A stretch of 64,000 nucleotides of DNA from Streptomyces venezuelae (GTDB lineage: Bacteria > Actinomycetota > Actinomycetes > Streptomycetales > Streptomycetaceae), in the NCBI RefSeq assembly GCF_008642315.1, contig NZ_CP029192.1, positions 2,170,001-2,234,000 of the forward strand, read 5' to 3'. The translations under genes were made by a program, and so were the position numbers. A model generated the notes under the pieces. The model searched no databases. It was not told the origin of the DNA and saw only the letters and a list, made by a program, of their open reading frames with translations. This document shows positions 1 to 9,006 of the stretch, in pieces. The first letter of the stretch is position 1. The number at the start of each line of letters is the position of its first letter.

Positions 1-1
1 C

Positions 2-2905
2 CTGGACGTGCCGATCCTCCAGGCGCTCTGCCTGACCGGGTCGCGCTCGGCCTGGGAGGAGAACGACGAAGGCGTCTCGCCGCTGGACGCCGCGAGCCAG
101 ATCGCGGTGCCCGAGTTCGACGGCCGCCTGATCACCGTCCCCTTCTCCTTCAAGGAGATCGACGAAGACGGCCTTCCCGCGTACGTCGCCGACGCCGAGC
201 GCGCGGCCCGCGTCGCCGGAATCGCCGTGCGCCACGCACGCCTCAAGCACATCCCGGCCGCCGACAAGCGCCTCGCCCTGGTGCTGTCCGCGTACCCGAC
301 CAAGCACTCCCGCATCGGCAACGCCGTCGGCCTCGACACCCCGGCGTCCGCCGTGGAGCTGCTGCGCAGGCTGCGCGCGGAGGGGTACGACTTCGGCCCC
401 GAGGCCGACATCCCCGGCCTGGTCTCCGGCGACGGCGACGAGCTGATCCGCGCGCTCATCGACGCGGGCGGCCACGACCAGGACTGGCTCACCGAGGAGC
501 AGCTCGCCGCCAACCCGGTGCGCATCCCGGCCGCCGACTACAAGCGGTGGTACGCGACGCTGCCCGAGGAACTGCGCGAGTCGGTCGAGCAGCACTGGGG
601 GCCGCCGCCCGGCGAGATGTTCCTCGACCGCTCCCGCGTGGGCGACGGCGGCGACCCCGAGGGCGACATCGTGCTCGCCGCCCTGCGCCGCGGGAACCTG
701 CTCATCCTCATCCAGCCGCCGCGCGGCTTCGGCGAGAACCCCATCGCGATCTACCACGACCCGGATCTGCCGCCGTCGCACCACTACTTGGCCGCGTACC
801 GGTGGATCGCGGCGCCCGCCGCCGACAACGGCTTCGGCGCGGACGCGATGATCCACCTCGGCAAGCACGGCAACCTGGAGTGGCTGCCCGGCAAGAACGC
901 GGGCCTCTCGGCCGCCTGCGGCCCCGACGCCGCGCTCGGCGACCTGCCGCTGATCTACCCGTTCCTGGTCAACGACCCGGGCGAGGGCACGCAGGCCAAG
1001 CGCCGCGTCCACGCCACGCTCATCGACCACCTGGTGCCGCCGATGGCGCGCGCCGACTCCTACGGCGACATCGCGCGCCTGGAGCAGCTCCTCGACGAGT
1101 ACGCGCAGATCAGCTCCATGGACCCGGCGAAGCTTCCGGCGATCCGCGCGCAGATCTGGACGCTCATCCAGGCCGCGAAGCTCGACCATGACCTGGGTCT
1201 TGAGCAGCGCCCGGACGACGACGGCTTCGACGACTTCCTGCTCCACGTCGACGGCTGGCTCTGCGAGATCAAGGACATGCAGATCCGCGACGGTCTGCAC
1301 GTCCTCGGCAACCCGCCGGCCGGCGCCGACCGCGTCAACCTCGTCCTCGCGGTGCTGCGCGCCCGCCAGATCTGGGGCGGCACGACCGCGCTGCCGGGTC
1401 TGCGCGAGGCGCTGGGCCTGGATGAGTCGGCGGCGACGCGCGTGACGGCCGACGAGGCCGAGGACAAGGCCCGCGCGCTGGTCCAGGCGATGGACGACGC
1501 GGACTGGGACCCGGCAGCCGTGGCCGCCGTGGCCGCGGACCACGGTGAACAGGTCGCCGCCATCCTGGAGTTCGCGGCCCGCGAGGTCGTGCCGCGCCTC
1601 GCGGCGACCACCGCGGAGCTCGACCACGCCGTGCACGCCCTGAACGGCGGCTTCGTCCCCGCGGGCCCGTCCGGATCGCCGCTGCGCGGTCTGGTCAACG
1701 TCCTGCCGACCGGCCGGAACTTCTACTCGGTCGACCCGAAGGCCGTCCCCTCCCGCCTCGCGTGGGAGACGGGCCAGGCCCTGGCCGACTCCCTGGTCGA
1801 GCGGTACAAGTCCGACAACGGCGAGTACCCCACCTCCGTGGGCCTGTCCCTGTGGGGCACGAGCGCGATGCGCACCGCGGGCGACGACGTCGCCGAGGCG
1901 ATGGCGCTGCTCGGCATCCGCCCCGTCTGGGACGACGCGTCGCGGCGCGTGACGGGCCTGGAGGCCGTTCCGTACGAGGAGCTGGGCCGCCCCCGCATCG
2001 ATGTGACGCTGCGCATCTCGGGCTTCTTCCGCGACGCGTTCCCGCACACGATCGGCCTGCTCGACGACGCGGTGCGGCTCGCCGCCTCACTGGACGAGCC
2101 CGCCGACCGCAACCACGTGCGCGCCCACGCCCAGGCCGACCTCGCCGAGCACGGCGACGAGCGCCGGGCCACCACCCGCATCTTCGGTTCGCGCCCCGGC
2201 ACGTACGGCGCGGGTCTGCTCCAGCTCATCGACTCCCGCGACTGGCGCACCGACGCGGACCTCGCCGAGGTCTACACGGTGTGGGGCGGTTACGCGTACG
2301 GCCGCGGCCTCGAAGGGCGCCCGGCCCGCGCCGAGATGGAGACCGCGTACAAGCGCATCGCGGTGGCCGCGAAGAACACGGACACCCGCGAGCACGACAT
2401 CGCGGACTCGGACGACTACTTCCAGTACCACGGCGGCATGGTGGCGACCGTGCGCGCGCTGCGGGGCACGGCCCCGGAGGCGTACATCGGCGACTCGACC
2501 CGCCCCGAGACGGTCCGCACGCGCACGCTGGTCGAGGAGACCAGCCGCGTCTTCCGGGCGCGCGTCGTCAACCCGAAGTGGATCGAGGCGATGCGCCGCC
2601 ACGGCTACAAGGGCGCCTTCGAACTCGCCGCCACGGTGGACTACTTGTTCGGGTACGACGCCACGACGGGTGTCGTCGCCGACTGGATGTACGACAAGCT
2701 CACCGAGACGTACGTCCTTGACCCGACGAACCGTCAGTTCCTCCAGGAGGCCAACCCCTGGGCCCTGCACGGCATCGCGGAGCGCCTCCTGGAGGCGGAG
2801 TCGCGCGGCATGTGGGCGAAGCCGGACCCGGCGGTGCTCGAAGCGCTGCGGCAGGCCTACCTGGAGACCGAGGGCAACCTGGAGGACGGCGGCGACGAGG
2901 GCTGA
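2..2905 (+). CDS. cobN: Cobaltochelatase subunit CobN, C-terminal part (5' truncated)
   Basis: This is the large subunit of the ATP-dependent aerobic cobaltochelatase, which inserts cobalt into hydrogenobyrinic acid a,c-diamide during cobalamin synthesis. The frame is open to the window edge, so the first Met seen at position 8 is internal. The 967 residues here compare with about 1,200 in full CobN, so roughly the first fifth is missing. Family features include the HLGKHGNLEWLPGKN segment and the NDPGEGTQAKRR segment, which lie in the conserved CobN/magnesium chelatase BchH core. The C-terminal part, with SDDYFQYHGGMVATVRAL and FGYDATTGVVADWMYDKL, is also typical. The gene converges on the M20 amidohydrolase with 49 bp between stops. 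Any cobalamin riboswitch would lie outside the window. Confidence 0.95.
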   Translation: MDVPILQALCLTGSRSAWEENDEGVSPLDAASQIAVPEFDGRLITVPFSFKEIDEDGLPAYVADAERAARVAGIAVRHARLKHIPAADKRLALVLSAYPTKHSRIGNAVGLDTPASAVELLRRLRAEGYDFGPEADIPGLVSGDGDELIRALIDAGGHDQDWLTEEQLAANPVRIPAADYKRWYATLPEELRESVEQHWGPPPGEMFLDRSRVGDGGDPEGDIVLAALRRGNLLILIQPPRGFGENPIAIYHDPDLPPSHHYLAAYRWIAAPAADNGFGADAMIHLGKHGNLEWLPGKNAGLSAACGPDAALGDLPLIYPFLVNDPGEGTQAKRRVHATLIDHLVPPMARADSYGDIARLEQLLDEYAQISSMDPAKLPAIRAQIWTLIQAAKLDHDLGLEQRPDDDGFDDFLLHVDGWLCEIKDMQIRDGLHVLGNPPAGADRVNLVLAVLRARQIWGGTTALPGLREALGLDESAATRVTADEAEDKARALVQAMDDADWDPAAVAAVAADHGEQVAAILEFAAREVVPRLAATTAELDHAVHALNGGFVPAGPSGSPLRGLVNVLPTGRNFYSVDPKAVPSRLAWETGQALADSLVERYKSDNGEYPTSVGLSLWGTSAMRTAGDDVAEAMALLGIRPVWDDASRRVTGLEAVPYEELGRPRIDVTLRISGFFRDAFPHTIGLLDDAVRLAASLDEPADRNHVRAHAQADLAEHGDERRATTRIFGSRPGTYGAGLLQLIDSRDWRTDADLAEVYTVWGGYAYGRGLEGRPARAEMETAYKRIAVAAKNTDTREHDIADSDDYFQYHGGMVATVRALRGTAPEAYIGDSTRPETVRTRTLVEETSRVFRARVVNPKWIEAMRRHGYKGAFELAATVDYLFGYDATTGVVADWMYDKLTETYVLDPTNRQFLQEANPWALHGIAERLLEAESRGMWAKPDPAVLEALRQAYLETEGNLEDGGDEG

Positions 2906-2954
2906 GCCCTCGCCACCCAGCCGCTGCCGCTGAGCCGCCGTCACTGTGTTGCCG

Positions 2955-4211
2955 TCACGGTGACGGCGGGCCGCCCAGCCACTCCAGCGCGCCCGCCGTC
3001 AGCGCGGTGACCCCGGTGCTGAGGGTCGGCTCGATCAGGGGCGCGAAGTACGGCGAGTGGTTGGAGGGGATGTCCCGCTCGAAGGTCCCCGCCTTCTGGG
3101 CCGCGGCGACCTCCGCCGGGTCGGCGCCGCCGAACAGCCAGTAGCAGAGCGGGATCTCACGGTCGGCGGAGGTCGCGAAGTACCCGACGTCCTCGCTGCC
3201 GGTCACGGGGCCGGGGTCGAAGACACGGTCCTCACCGAGCACCGCGCCGACGGCGGCCATCGTCCTCGCCACCGCGTCGGCGTCGTTGTCGAGCACGGGG
3301 AAGGTGTCGATCTCCGTGATCTCGGGCTCCCGCTCCGCGCCCGCCGTGGCCGCCTCGCCCTTGACGATGCGCTCGACGGCGGCGAGGACCTTCGCACGGA
3401 CCTCGGGCGTGTACGACCGGATGTTGATCTTCAGCTCGGCCTCGTCGGGAATGATGTTGTCCTTCGTGCCCGCCCGGAGCGAGCCGACGGTCACCACGGC
3501 CGTCTCGGCGCCGGAGATCTCGCGGGACACGACCGTCTGCAGCCGCATCACGGTCGCGGCGGCCATCACCACGGGGTCGATCGACGCCTCGGGCCGCGAA
3601 CCGTGCGCGCCCTTGCCGAACATCCGCACGTTCAGGGAGTCGGTCGCCGCGAAGGCGGGCCCGGGATGCGCGCCGACGAGCCCGGCGGGAAGCGGCGCGA
3701 CATGCTGCCCGAGCACCACGTCCGGCACGCCGAACCGCGCGTAGAAGTCGTCCCGGACCATCGCCTGCGCGCCCTTCGCCACCTCCTCCGCGGGCTGGAA
3801 GACGCCGACGATCCGGCCCGACCAGTCGGCGCGGGCGTCCGCGAGCAGCTTCAGCGCGCCCAGCAGGCAGGTGACGTGCATGTCGTGGCCGCACGCGTGC
3901 ATCACGCCCTCGTTCACGGACGCGTACGGCAGTCCGGTGCGCTCGGTCACGGGCAGCCCGTCGAAGTCGGCGCGCAGCAGGACGGTGGGCCCCGCGCCGT
4001 TCTCCAGGACGGCGACCACGCCGGTGCGGCCGACGCCGGTCGTGACCTCGTATCCGTACGACTGCGCGTGGCGGGCGACCTCGGCGGCGGTGCGGTGCTC
4101 GGCGAAGGACAGTTCGGGGTGGGCGTGCAGATCGCGGTAGAGAGCGGCGAGGTCACCCTTGATGGCGTCGAGGCCCAGCAGGGCGGAAGAACTCCGTGCG
4201 GCGGCGGACAT
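2955..4211 (-). CDS. M20 family amidohydrolase (hippurate/N-acyl-amino-acid hydrolase type)
   Basis: A 418-residue metallopeptidase-fold amidohydrolase predicted to cleave N-acyl amino acids or related amides in the cytoplasm. The di-metal motifs are visible in order: HACGHDMH near residue 110, QPAEE near residue 143, and a C-terminal SNHSPYFAP. A dimerisation insert lies in the middle, as in carboxypeptidase Ss1 and hippuricase relatives. The ATG at 4211 is preceded by a GAGGAG ribosome binding site. The gene diverges from the histidine phosphatase with 104 bp between starts. The substrate cannot be read from the sequence; amidohydrolase is safe, hippurate hydrolase is only an analogy. Confidence 0.9.
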   Translation of the reverse strand: MSAAARSSSALLGLDAIKGDLAALYRDLHAHPELSFAEHRTAAEVARHAQSYGYEVTTGVGRTGVVAVLENGAGPTVLLRADFDGLPVTERTGLPYASVNEGVMHACGHDMHVTCLLGALKLLADARADWSGRIVGVFQPAEEVAKGAQAMVRDDFYARFGVPDVVLGQHVAPLPAGLVGAHPGPAFAATDSLNVRMFGKGAHGSRPEASIDPVVMAAATVMRLQTVVSREISGAETAVVTVGSLRAGTKDNIIPDEAELKINIRSYTPEVRAKVLAAVERIVKGEAATAGAEREPEITEIDTFPVLDNDADAVARTMAAVGAVLGEDRVFDPGPVTGSEDVGYFATSADREIPLCYWLFGGADPAEVAAAQKAGTFERDIPSNHSPYFAPLIEPTLSTGVTALTAGALEWLGGPPSP

Positions 4212-4315
4212 GTCACGCTCCTCTTCTGTGGTGTCCCGCCACCTTACGTACGCTTTCGTGGGGTCTGTTCGGGGCGGGTGGAACCGGCGCGGAACGCGAG
4301 GGCGTCCCTGCCCCC

Positions 4316-4966
4316 ATGATCACTCCGACGACCGGCGCGGCCGACGCGACGTCCACCCGCCACCTCTACATCACGCGGCACGGCGAGGCCACACCCGACG
4401 AGAGCGGACTGACGCCGGGCGGGCGCCGACAGGCCGCCCTGCTCGGCGAGCGGCTCCGCGGCATCCCGTTCGCGGCGGTCCACCACGGCCCGCTCCCCCG
4501 GGCCGAACAGACCGCGGCCCTGATATCCGACGGCCTCGACGGCAACGCCCCGCTGATCCGCTCGGCCCCGGCGGGCGACTACATCCCCTACGTCCCGCGC
4601 AAGGACGAGCTGCCTCCGGAGACGGCCGACGCGACACTGGAGCGCCTGGCCGGGTTCCCCGAGGCGGAGCGCGAGAAGGGCCCCGCACTCGCCGCCGAGG
4701 CGCTGTCCCGCTTCACCGGCCCCGTCCCCGGCGACACCCCGCGCCACGAACTCCTCGTCACGCACAACTTCCTGACCGCGTGGCTGGTCCGCGCCGCACT
4801 CGACGCCCCACCGGCGCGCTGGCTCGGCCTGAACCACGGCAACGCGGCCCTGACGGTCATCCGCTACACCCCGGGCCGTCCCGCCGCGCTGGTGCTCTAC
4901 AACGACATGCGGCACCTGCCCGAGGAGCTGCGCTGGACCGGTTTTCCGCCGGAGCTCCGCGCCTGA
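4316..4966 (+). CDS. Histidine phosphatase superfamily protein
   Basis: A 216-residue protein of the phosphoglycerate-mutase-like histidine phosphatase family. The catalytic RHGE motif occurs at the start of the fold (YITRHGEATPDESG). The second catalytic His lies in LLVTHNFLTAWLV. The frame is open further upstream, but ATG 4316 places the motif about 25 residues from the N-terminus, as usual for the family. The longer N-terminal extension has no recognisable domain. It is a monocistronic gene that converges on a small secreted-protein gene. The substrate is unknown. Confidence 0.85.
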   Translation: MITPTTGAADATSTRHLYITRHGEATPDESGLTPGGRRQAALLGERLRGIPFAAVHHGPLPRAEQTAALISDGLDGNAPLIRSAPAGDYIPYVPRKDELPPETADATLERLAGFPEAEREKGPALAAEALSRFTGPVPGDTPRHELLVTHNFLTAWLVRAALDAPPARWLGLNHGNAALTVIRYTPGRPAALVLYNDMRHLPEELRWTGFPPELRA

Positions 4967-4992
4967 CCTGCCGTCACAGCACGGTCGGCAGG
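4967..4992. terminator. Hairpin between convergent genes
   Basis: Perfect 7-bp arms CCTGCCG and CGGCAGG flank a 12-nt loop, directly at the convergent stops of the histidine phosphatase and the small secreted protein. There is no T-run, which is common for Streptomyces terminators. Confidence 0.4.
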
Positions 4993-5165
4993 CCGATGTT
5001 GTTGATCAGCGGCCCTTCGACCGATACCCCTTCGTTGACGACGGTGTCGGCGACGGGCAGCGGCAGGGGCAGCGGGCCGGGATTCGCCGGGTTGATGGCC
5101 GCCTGAGCCGGTCCCATACCAGCGGCGAGGGCGACGAGAGCGAGAGCCAGGGCACAACGGAACAT
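4974..5165 (-). CDS. Small secreted protein, 63 aa
   Basis: A short precursor with a clear Sec signal peptide: MFRCALALALVALAAGMG followed by an AQA cleavage site near residues 20-22. The mature part of about 40 residues is Pro/Leu/Val-rich with no known domain. Small secreted proteins of this kind are frequent in Streptomyces. The gene diverges from another small secreted-protein gene. Function unknown; not a chaplin or rodlin by sequence. Confidence 0.65.
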   Translation of the reverse strand: MFRCALALALVALAAGMGPAQAAINPANPGPLPLPLPVADTVVNEGVSVEGPLINNIGLPTVL

Positions 5166-5231
5166 GCGACAGCCTTACGGGTTAAGGGGATTGGGGCATT
5201 CGGGGGACGGGAAGCGACAACCCGTTCGTAT

Positions 5232-5248
5232 GATCGTCGGTGACGATC
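5232..5248. promoter_or_regulatory. Inverted repeat between divergent small secreted-protein genes
   Basis: Perfect 7-bp arms GATCGTC and GACGATC are separated by GGT, in the 168-bp gap between divergent starts. This is a possible operator; the cognate regulator is unknown. Confidence 0.3.
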
Positions 5249-5333
5249 GGTGACTTCCCGAGCGTGTCCGGGTTACACCGGGTGAGCGGACCACGACCGG
5301 CGGTCCGTACGCGCACGCTCCAAGGAGATCGCA

Positions 5334-5561
5334 GTGAACGGCAATTGGGTGCAGAAGATGTCCCGCTGGACTCTGGTCGCGGCCGTGGCGGCCGCGCCGG
5401 CCGTCCTGTGCTCCGGCACGGCACACGCCGACGAGACGCACGAGAACTCGCACAACGCCCCCGTCGTCGCGCTGATCAGCACCGGCCAGATCGACGACCC
5501 GATGGAGGATGTGCTGGAGCACACCCTCCTCTTCGGTGACGGCTACCGGTGGGGCGGCTGA
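5334..5561 (+). CDS. Small secreted protein, 75 aa
   Basis: The GTG start at 5334 follows a strong AAGGAG site 7 nt upstream. The product has a signal peptide (WTLVAAVAAAPAVLCSGTAHA) with cleavage expected after AHA near residue 32. A short acidic mature region follows (DETHENSHNAPVV and DDPMEDVLEHTLLFGDG). No known domain was recognised. It is one of three small exported proteins clustered between 4.97 and 5.84 kb, which suggests a locus of cell-surface or secreted small proteins. Function unknown. Confidence 0.7.
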   Translation: MNGNWVQKMSRWTLVAAVAAAPAVLCSGTAHADETHENSHNAPVVALISTGQIDDPMEDVLEHTLLFGDGYRWGG

Positions 5562-5598
5562 GAACCCGAACCACCCCTTCCGGTGGGCCTGTTGAGCA

Positions 5599-5624
5599 GG
5601 GGGCGGCCTGATCGGGCCGCCCCC
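5599..5624. terminator. Strong GC hairpin, bidirectional terminator
   Basis: A perfect 10-bp stem (GGGGGCGGCC with its complement) around a 6-nt loop lies between two convergent small-protein genes. Confidence 0.7.
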
Positions 5625-5638
5625 GGGCCTTCAGACCG

Positions 5639-5836
5639 TCACGGCGCGAGGCACGCCGTGCCCGGCACCTCCGTGGGGACGCCGAGGCTCGCCGGGTCGA
5701 CGAGGGCCGTGACGTCACCGGCCGCCTGGGTCAGGCAGTCGACGGTCGTGACGGGGTCCGGCACGGCGCTGGCGGGCACCGCGAGGACCCCCAGCAGCGT
5801 GACGGCACCGAGGATGACGGCGGCGGAGCGGCGCAT
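5639..5836 (-). CDS. Small secreted protein, 65 aa
   Basis: The chosen ATG at 5836 has a GGAAAGAG site just upstream. A longer frame to 5884 lacks one and would bury the signal peptide. The N-terminus MRRSAAVILGAVTLLGVLAV with the cleavage site ASA is a good Sec signal. The mature part of about 40 residues contains two Cys (DCLTQAAG and GTACLAP), which may form one disulfide. No domain was recognised and function is unknown. Confidence 0.65.
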   Translation of the reverse strand: MRRSAAVILGAVTLLGVLAVPASAVPDPVTTVDCLTQAAGDVTALVDPASLGVPTEVPGTACLAP

Positions 5837-6010
5837 GTGAACTCTCTTTCCTGTGAGCTGAGTTGCCTGCGGCTCGACGAGCAACGCGAGCCGACCGGTG
5901 ACTCCCCAGCCCTACGCCCCGATACGCCCCATATCACCCGTACGTGAAAGACGTAACGATCCTCCTCGGATGAGGAGGATCGTCTGGGCAGGATCGCCTG
6001 AGCAGGATCG

Positions 6011-7189
6011 TCAGAAGGCGTACCGGATGCGCAGCCAGGGCGCGTGTGCCTCCAGCAGCTGCTGGAGGCGCGCCAGGGCCTGCCGCTTGACGTCCTGGGA
6101 GTAGCGGACGTTGAGGGCCCCGTTCTGCGACCGCTTGGTCTCCTGCGCGTCCGGCTGCCAGAGCAGCTCCTCGGCCTTGGGGTGCCAGCCCAGGTTGACC
6201 TCGTGGAGCCCCGCGTTGTGGGTCAGCATGATGATCTCGGCGGCCGCCTGCTGCTTCACGCGGGCGGGCAGGACGTCGTCGAGGTGCGTGAGCAGCTCGG
6301 CCCAGTCCCGCTGCCAGCCGGGGCGGAGCACGACGGGCGAGAGGTTGAAGTGGACCTCGTACCCGGCGTCGAGGAAGTCGGCGGCCGCGGCGATCCGCTC
6401 GGGGACCGGGCTGGTGCGGATGTCGAGGAGCCGCGCGTCGTCGGGAGGCATGACGGAGAAGCGCACCCGCGTACGCCCTTGGGGGTCGAGCGCGAGCAGA
6501 TCGGGGTTGACGAACTTGGTCGCGAAGGAGGCCTTGGCGGTCGGCATGGCGCGGAACGCGGCGACGAGGTCGGCCGTGTTGTCACTGACCAGGGCGTCGA
6601 CGGAACAGTCCCCGTTCTCGCCGATGTCGTAGACCCACGCCTGCGGGTCGCACTGGTTGGGCTCGGTCTTCGGGCCCTGGGCCCGTACGTGGCGCCGGAC
6701 GTGGGTGACGATCGCCTCGATGTTGGTGAAGAGCGTGATGGGGTTGGCGAAGCCCTTGCGGCGCGGGACGTAGCAGTAGGCGCAGGCCATCGCGCAGCCG
6801 TTGGAGGGGCCGGGGGCGATCCAGTCGGCCGAGCGGCCGTTGGGGCGGGTGGCGAGCGTGTGCTTGACGCCGAGCACGAGCGTCTCGGTCTTGATCCGGA
6901 CCCACCGGCCGATGTTGCCGTCGTTGCCGTGCAGGGAGGGGATGCGCCAGTGCCCGTCGACCTCGGTCACCCGTACGTCCGGTGAGAGCCGGCTCATGAT
7001 CTGCTGCCCGCGCGGGGAGTCGAGGGCGGCGGGCTCGGCGTAGACGTCGCGTACGTCGAGCATGCGGCGGGCCTCGGGGCCGTCCCGGAAGGCGCCGCCG
7101 CGACCCGGCGCGGGTGCGGCGGCCTCGGGGACGGTGTCGGACCACCCGAAGAGGGCTTGCTGCTCGGGTTCTCCGGGACCGGCGCTCAT
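6011..7189 (-). CDS. Spore photoproduct lyase family radical SAM protein
   Basis: A 392-residue radical SAM enzyme. The [4Fe-4S] ligands are in CAMACAYC, about one third into the protein, a CxxxCxxC arrangement. Adjacent segments (IAPGPSNG, RRKGFANPITLFTNIE) and the downstream VYDIGENGDCSVDALVSDN match the actinobacterial branch annotated as spore photoproduct lyase family. True spore photoproduct lyase repairs 5-thyminyl-5,6-dihydrothymine in Bacillus spores. Streptomyces spores lack that photoproduct chemistry as far as known, so the real substrate is uncertain. ATG 7189 is preferred over the upstream start at 7225 because a GGGAAG site precedes it. It lies next to the DUF3140/DUF2945 pair on the same strand. 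Confidence 0.85.
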   Translation of the reverse strand: MSAGPGEPEQQALFGWSDTVPEAAAPAPGRGGAFRDGPEARRMLDVRDVYAEPAALDSPRGQQIMSRLSPDVRVTEVDGHWRIPSLHGNDGNIGRWVRIKTETLVLGVKHTLATRPNGRSADWIAPGPSNGCAMACAYCYVPRRKGFANPITLFTNIEAIVTHVRRHVRAQGPKTEPNQCDPQAWVYDIGENGDCSVDALVSDNTADLVAAFRAMPTAKASFATKFVNPDLLALDPQGRTRVRFSVMPPDDARLLDIRTSPVPERIAAAADFLDAGYEVHFNLSPVVLRPGWQRDWAELLTHLDDVLPARVKQQAAAEIIMLTHNAGLHEVNLGWHPKAEELLWQPDAQETKRSQNGALNVRYSQDVKRQALARLQQLLEAHAPWLRIRYAF

Positions 7190-7240
7190 GTTCTTCCCTG
7201 CTCGCTCCGCACCTGCGCGCCGCACATCCGCGCCACGCCG

Positions 7241-7591
7241 CTACGCCACGGGGTCGTGCCCCCAGTTCATGAGGGAGTACCTCCACCGCGTTTCCGTGAC
7301 GTCGCCGCTGGGCCGCTGCTTCATGTGGCGGTGCACGTATCCGACGACTTTACGCATGTGCGCGATGTCGCTGTCCGTGAGATCGGCCTTCTTCTTCTCC
7401 AGCAGCTCGACGATGCGGCGCCCGGACGCGTGCCCGACGCTCTCGCCGCCGCCGTCCGACTGCCCCACGCTCTTCGAGTCGTCCGTGTCCAGCCAGTCCT
7501 TGAGCGCGCGAGGCGTCATGTTGACGGCTTCCGTGAACTCCTTGTACGTGTCGTCCCGCTGCTCTTCGCCGCCGCTGCCACCGGCGCTCAA
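7241..7591 (-). CDS. DUF3140 protein
   Basis: A 116-residue DUF3140 family protein. It has an acidic, helix-rich body containing TPRALKDWLDTDDSKSVGQ and a C-terminal HMRKVVGYVHRHMKQRP segment. The family is of unknown function, but its SAP-like DNA-binding look (SxxVG... GxxIxxLL) suggests nucleic-acid contact. Its ATG overlaps the stop of the DUF2945 gene by 4 bp (ATGA), so the two are translationally coupled. The pairing of these two families is common in actinobacteria. Confidence 0.85.
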   Translation of the reverse strand: MSAGGSGGEEQRDDTYKEFTEAVNMTPRALKDWLDTDDSKSVGQSDGGGESVGHASGRRIVELLEKKKADLTDSDIAHMRKVVGYVHRHMKQRPSGDVTETRWRYSLMNWGHDPVA

Positions 7592-7815
7592 GAGCCGCCG
7601 CCCTTCTTGCGCAGGGCCCCGGGCTTGTGGACGGCGTCGCGGCCGGACTTGTCGCTGGTGACTTCGTACTGGGGCTCGTCCTTGGAGGCGTCGACGGTTC
7701 GTCCCGCGGCCTCCGTGCGCTCCGTGATCTTCTTCTTCACCTTGCCCGGAACGGTCTGCCCATGGCTCTTCCAGGAGACCTGGTCACCCTTTTCGAGCTT
7801 CTTTCCCTTGGCCAC
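7588..7815 (-). CDS. DUF2945 (HVA1) family protein
   Basis: A 75-residue basic protein beginning VAKGKKLEKGDQVSWKSHGQ. It contains the hypervariable-A1-like beta-barrel pattern GDQVSW...G.V.GKV..K and ends HKPGALRKKGGGS. GTG 7815 is chosen because a GGGAG site lies about 10 nt upstream and the conserved region begins right after it. A start at 7905 would add 30 residues with no resemblance to the family. First gene of a two-gene unit with DUF3140. Function unknown. Confidence 0.8.
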   Translation of the reverse strand: MAKGKKLEKGDQVSWKSHGQTVPGKVKKKITERTEAAGRTVDASKDEPQYEVTSDKSGRDAVHKPGALRKKGGGS

Positions 7816-7920
7816 GTCGACACGCTCCCTCGGCGACACGCTCCGTCGGTGCCGCCCGTCGTCGGGCGACGTACCCACTGTCCCGCCGTTGACGGAAGGC
7901 TGCATTCCGGGCGGCTCGCC

Positions 7921-8931
7921 TCAGCCGGCCGGGGCGACGCCGAGCGTGGAGGCGCGGGCCTCCAGGGCCCACCGGTGCGTGCGGACCGTCGCCGGGTCCG
8001 TGCGGCCCGCGAGGATGTCGCAGAGGAGTTCCGCGCAGGCGTGGCCGTACGCCGAGGGCCGCAGGTCGACGGCGGTGACGGGCGGGGCGGCGCCGCGCAC
8101 GGCGGTGCCGTCCACGCAGGCGGCCACGTAGAAGTCGTCGCCCACGGTCCGGTTCTCGGCGGCCGCCGCCTGAAGGACCCCCGGCGCCGCGCCGTCCGGG
8201 GCGCAGATCACCGCGTCGACGTCCGGTGCCGCGGCGAGGAGCGCGAGCGTGGCCTCCTCCACCTCGCGCGGGGTCGCGGCGAAGGAGACCGTGCGGACCT
8301 CCACCGGCACGCCGTGCGTACGCCCCCAGGCACCGGCCGTGCCGTGCAGCGCCGCGGCCCACGCGGAGGTGTCGGCGGGCGCCAGCAGGGCGGGGCGGCG
8401 GGCGCCGCGGGCGTGCACGTGGTCCAGGAGGGCGGTCAGGGAGGCGGCGTTGTCGCAGACGACCGCGCCGCTGGGGGCGGGGGCCGTACCGAGGTAGCGC
8501 TCGCCGGTGACGACGGGGATGCCCGCACCGAGGAGCCCGGGCACGGCGGGGTCGCCGATCTCGGGGTCGATGACGAGGAGCCCGTCGACGCGTGCGGCAA
8601 GCGGTTCGTGCGTGCCGGTGGCGGGCGCGAGCAGGACGACGTCGAACCCTTCCTCCTGGGCGCGGGCGACGGCCCCGAAGGCGAGGTTCATGTAGTAGTC
8701 GAGGCGGGTCGCCGTCTGGGGCAGGTGCAGCCCGATGGCGCCGGTGCTGGCGCGGCGGAGCCTGCGCGCCGCGCTGTTCGGCCGGTAGCCGAGGCGGGCG
8801 GCGACCTCCCTGACGTGCTCGCGGGTGGCCTCCGCGACCCGGCCCGCGCCCTGCAGGGCGTCGGAGGCGGTGCTCTTGGAGACTCCGGCGGCGCGGGCGA
8901 CGTCGAGGAGGGTGACGGTACGGGCATTCAC
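7921..8931 (-). CDS. LacI family transcriptional regulator
   Basis: A 336-residue repressor with an N-terminal LacI helix-turn-helix (TLLDVARAAGVSKSTASDAL), hinge region (RRLRRASTGAIGLHLP) and a periplasmic-binding-like effector domain. GTG 8931 puts the HTH about 5 residues from the N-terminus, as usual. The open frame to 8994 would run through one of the two palindromes described below. It diverges from a nitrilase-family amidase gene. The two near-perfect palindromes between them have the central CG typical of LacI operators, so autoregulation plus control of the amidase gene is inferred. The effector is unknown. Confidence 0.9.
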   Translation of the reverse strand: MNARTVTLLDVARAAGVSKSTASDALQGAGRVAEATREHVREVAARLGYRPNSAARRLRRASTGAIGLHLPQTATRLDYYMNLAFGAVARAQEEGFDVVLLAPATGTHEPLAARVDGLLVIDPEIGDPAVPGLLGAGIPVVTGERYLGTAPAPSGAVVCDNAASLTALLDHVHARGARRPALLAPADTSAWAAALHGTAGAWGRTHGVPVEVRTVSFAATPREVEEATLALLAAAPDVDAVICAPDGAAPGVLQAAAAENRTVGDDFYVAACVDGTAVRGAAPPVTAVDLRPSAYGHACAELLCDILAGRTDPATVRTHRWALEARASTLGVAPAG

Positions 8932-8975
8932 GTGGCCGAAGTGTAGACGTACGCGATCAGGGGGGAGTCCGCTCT

Positions 8976-8993
8976 TGCCGGAACGTTCCGGCA
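8976..8993. promoter_or_regulatory. LacI-type operator O1
   Basis: Perfect 18-bp palindrome TGCCGGAACGTTCCGGCA, 45 bp upstream of the regulator GTG. The identical core occurs again 35 bp away, centre to centre. Confidence 0.75.
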
Positions 8994-9006
8994 CGGTTTA
9001 CATTCG

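Noticed and set aside
8..2905. Met at position 8 as the real start of CobN
   Set aside because: The frame is open to the window edge and about a fifth of the family's N-terminus would be missing, so it is an internal codon.
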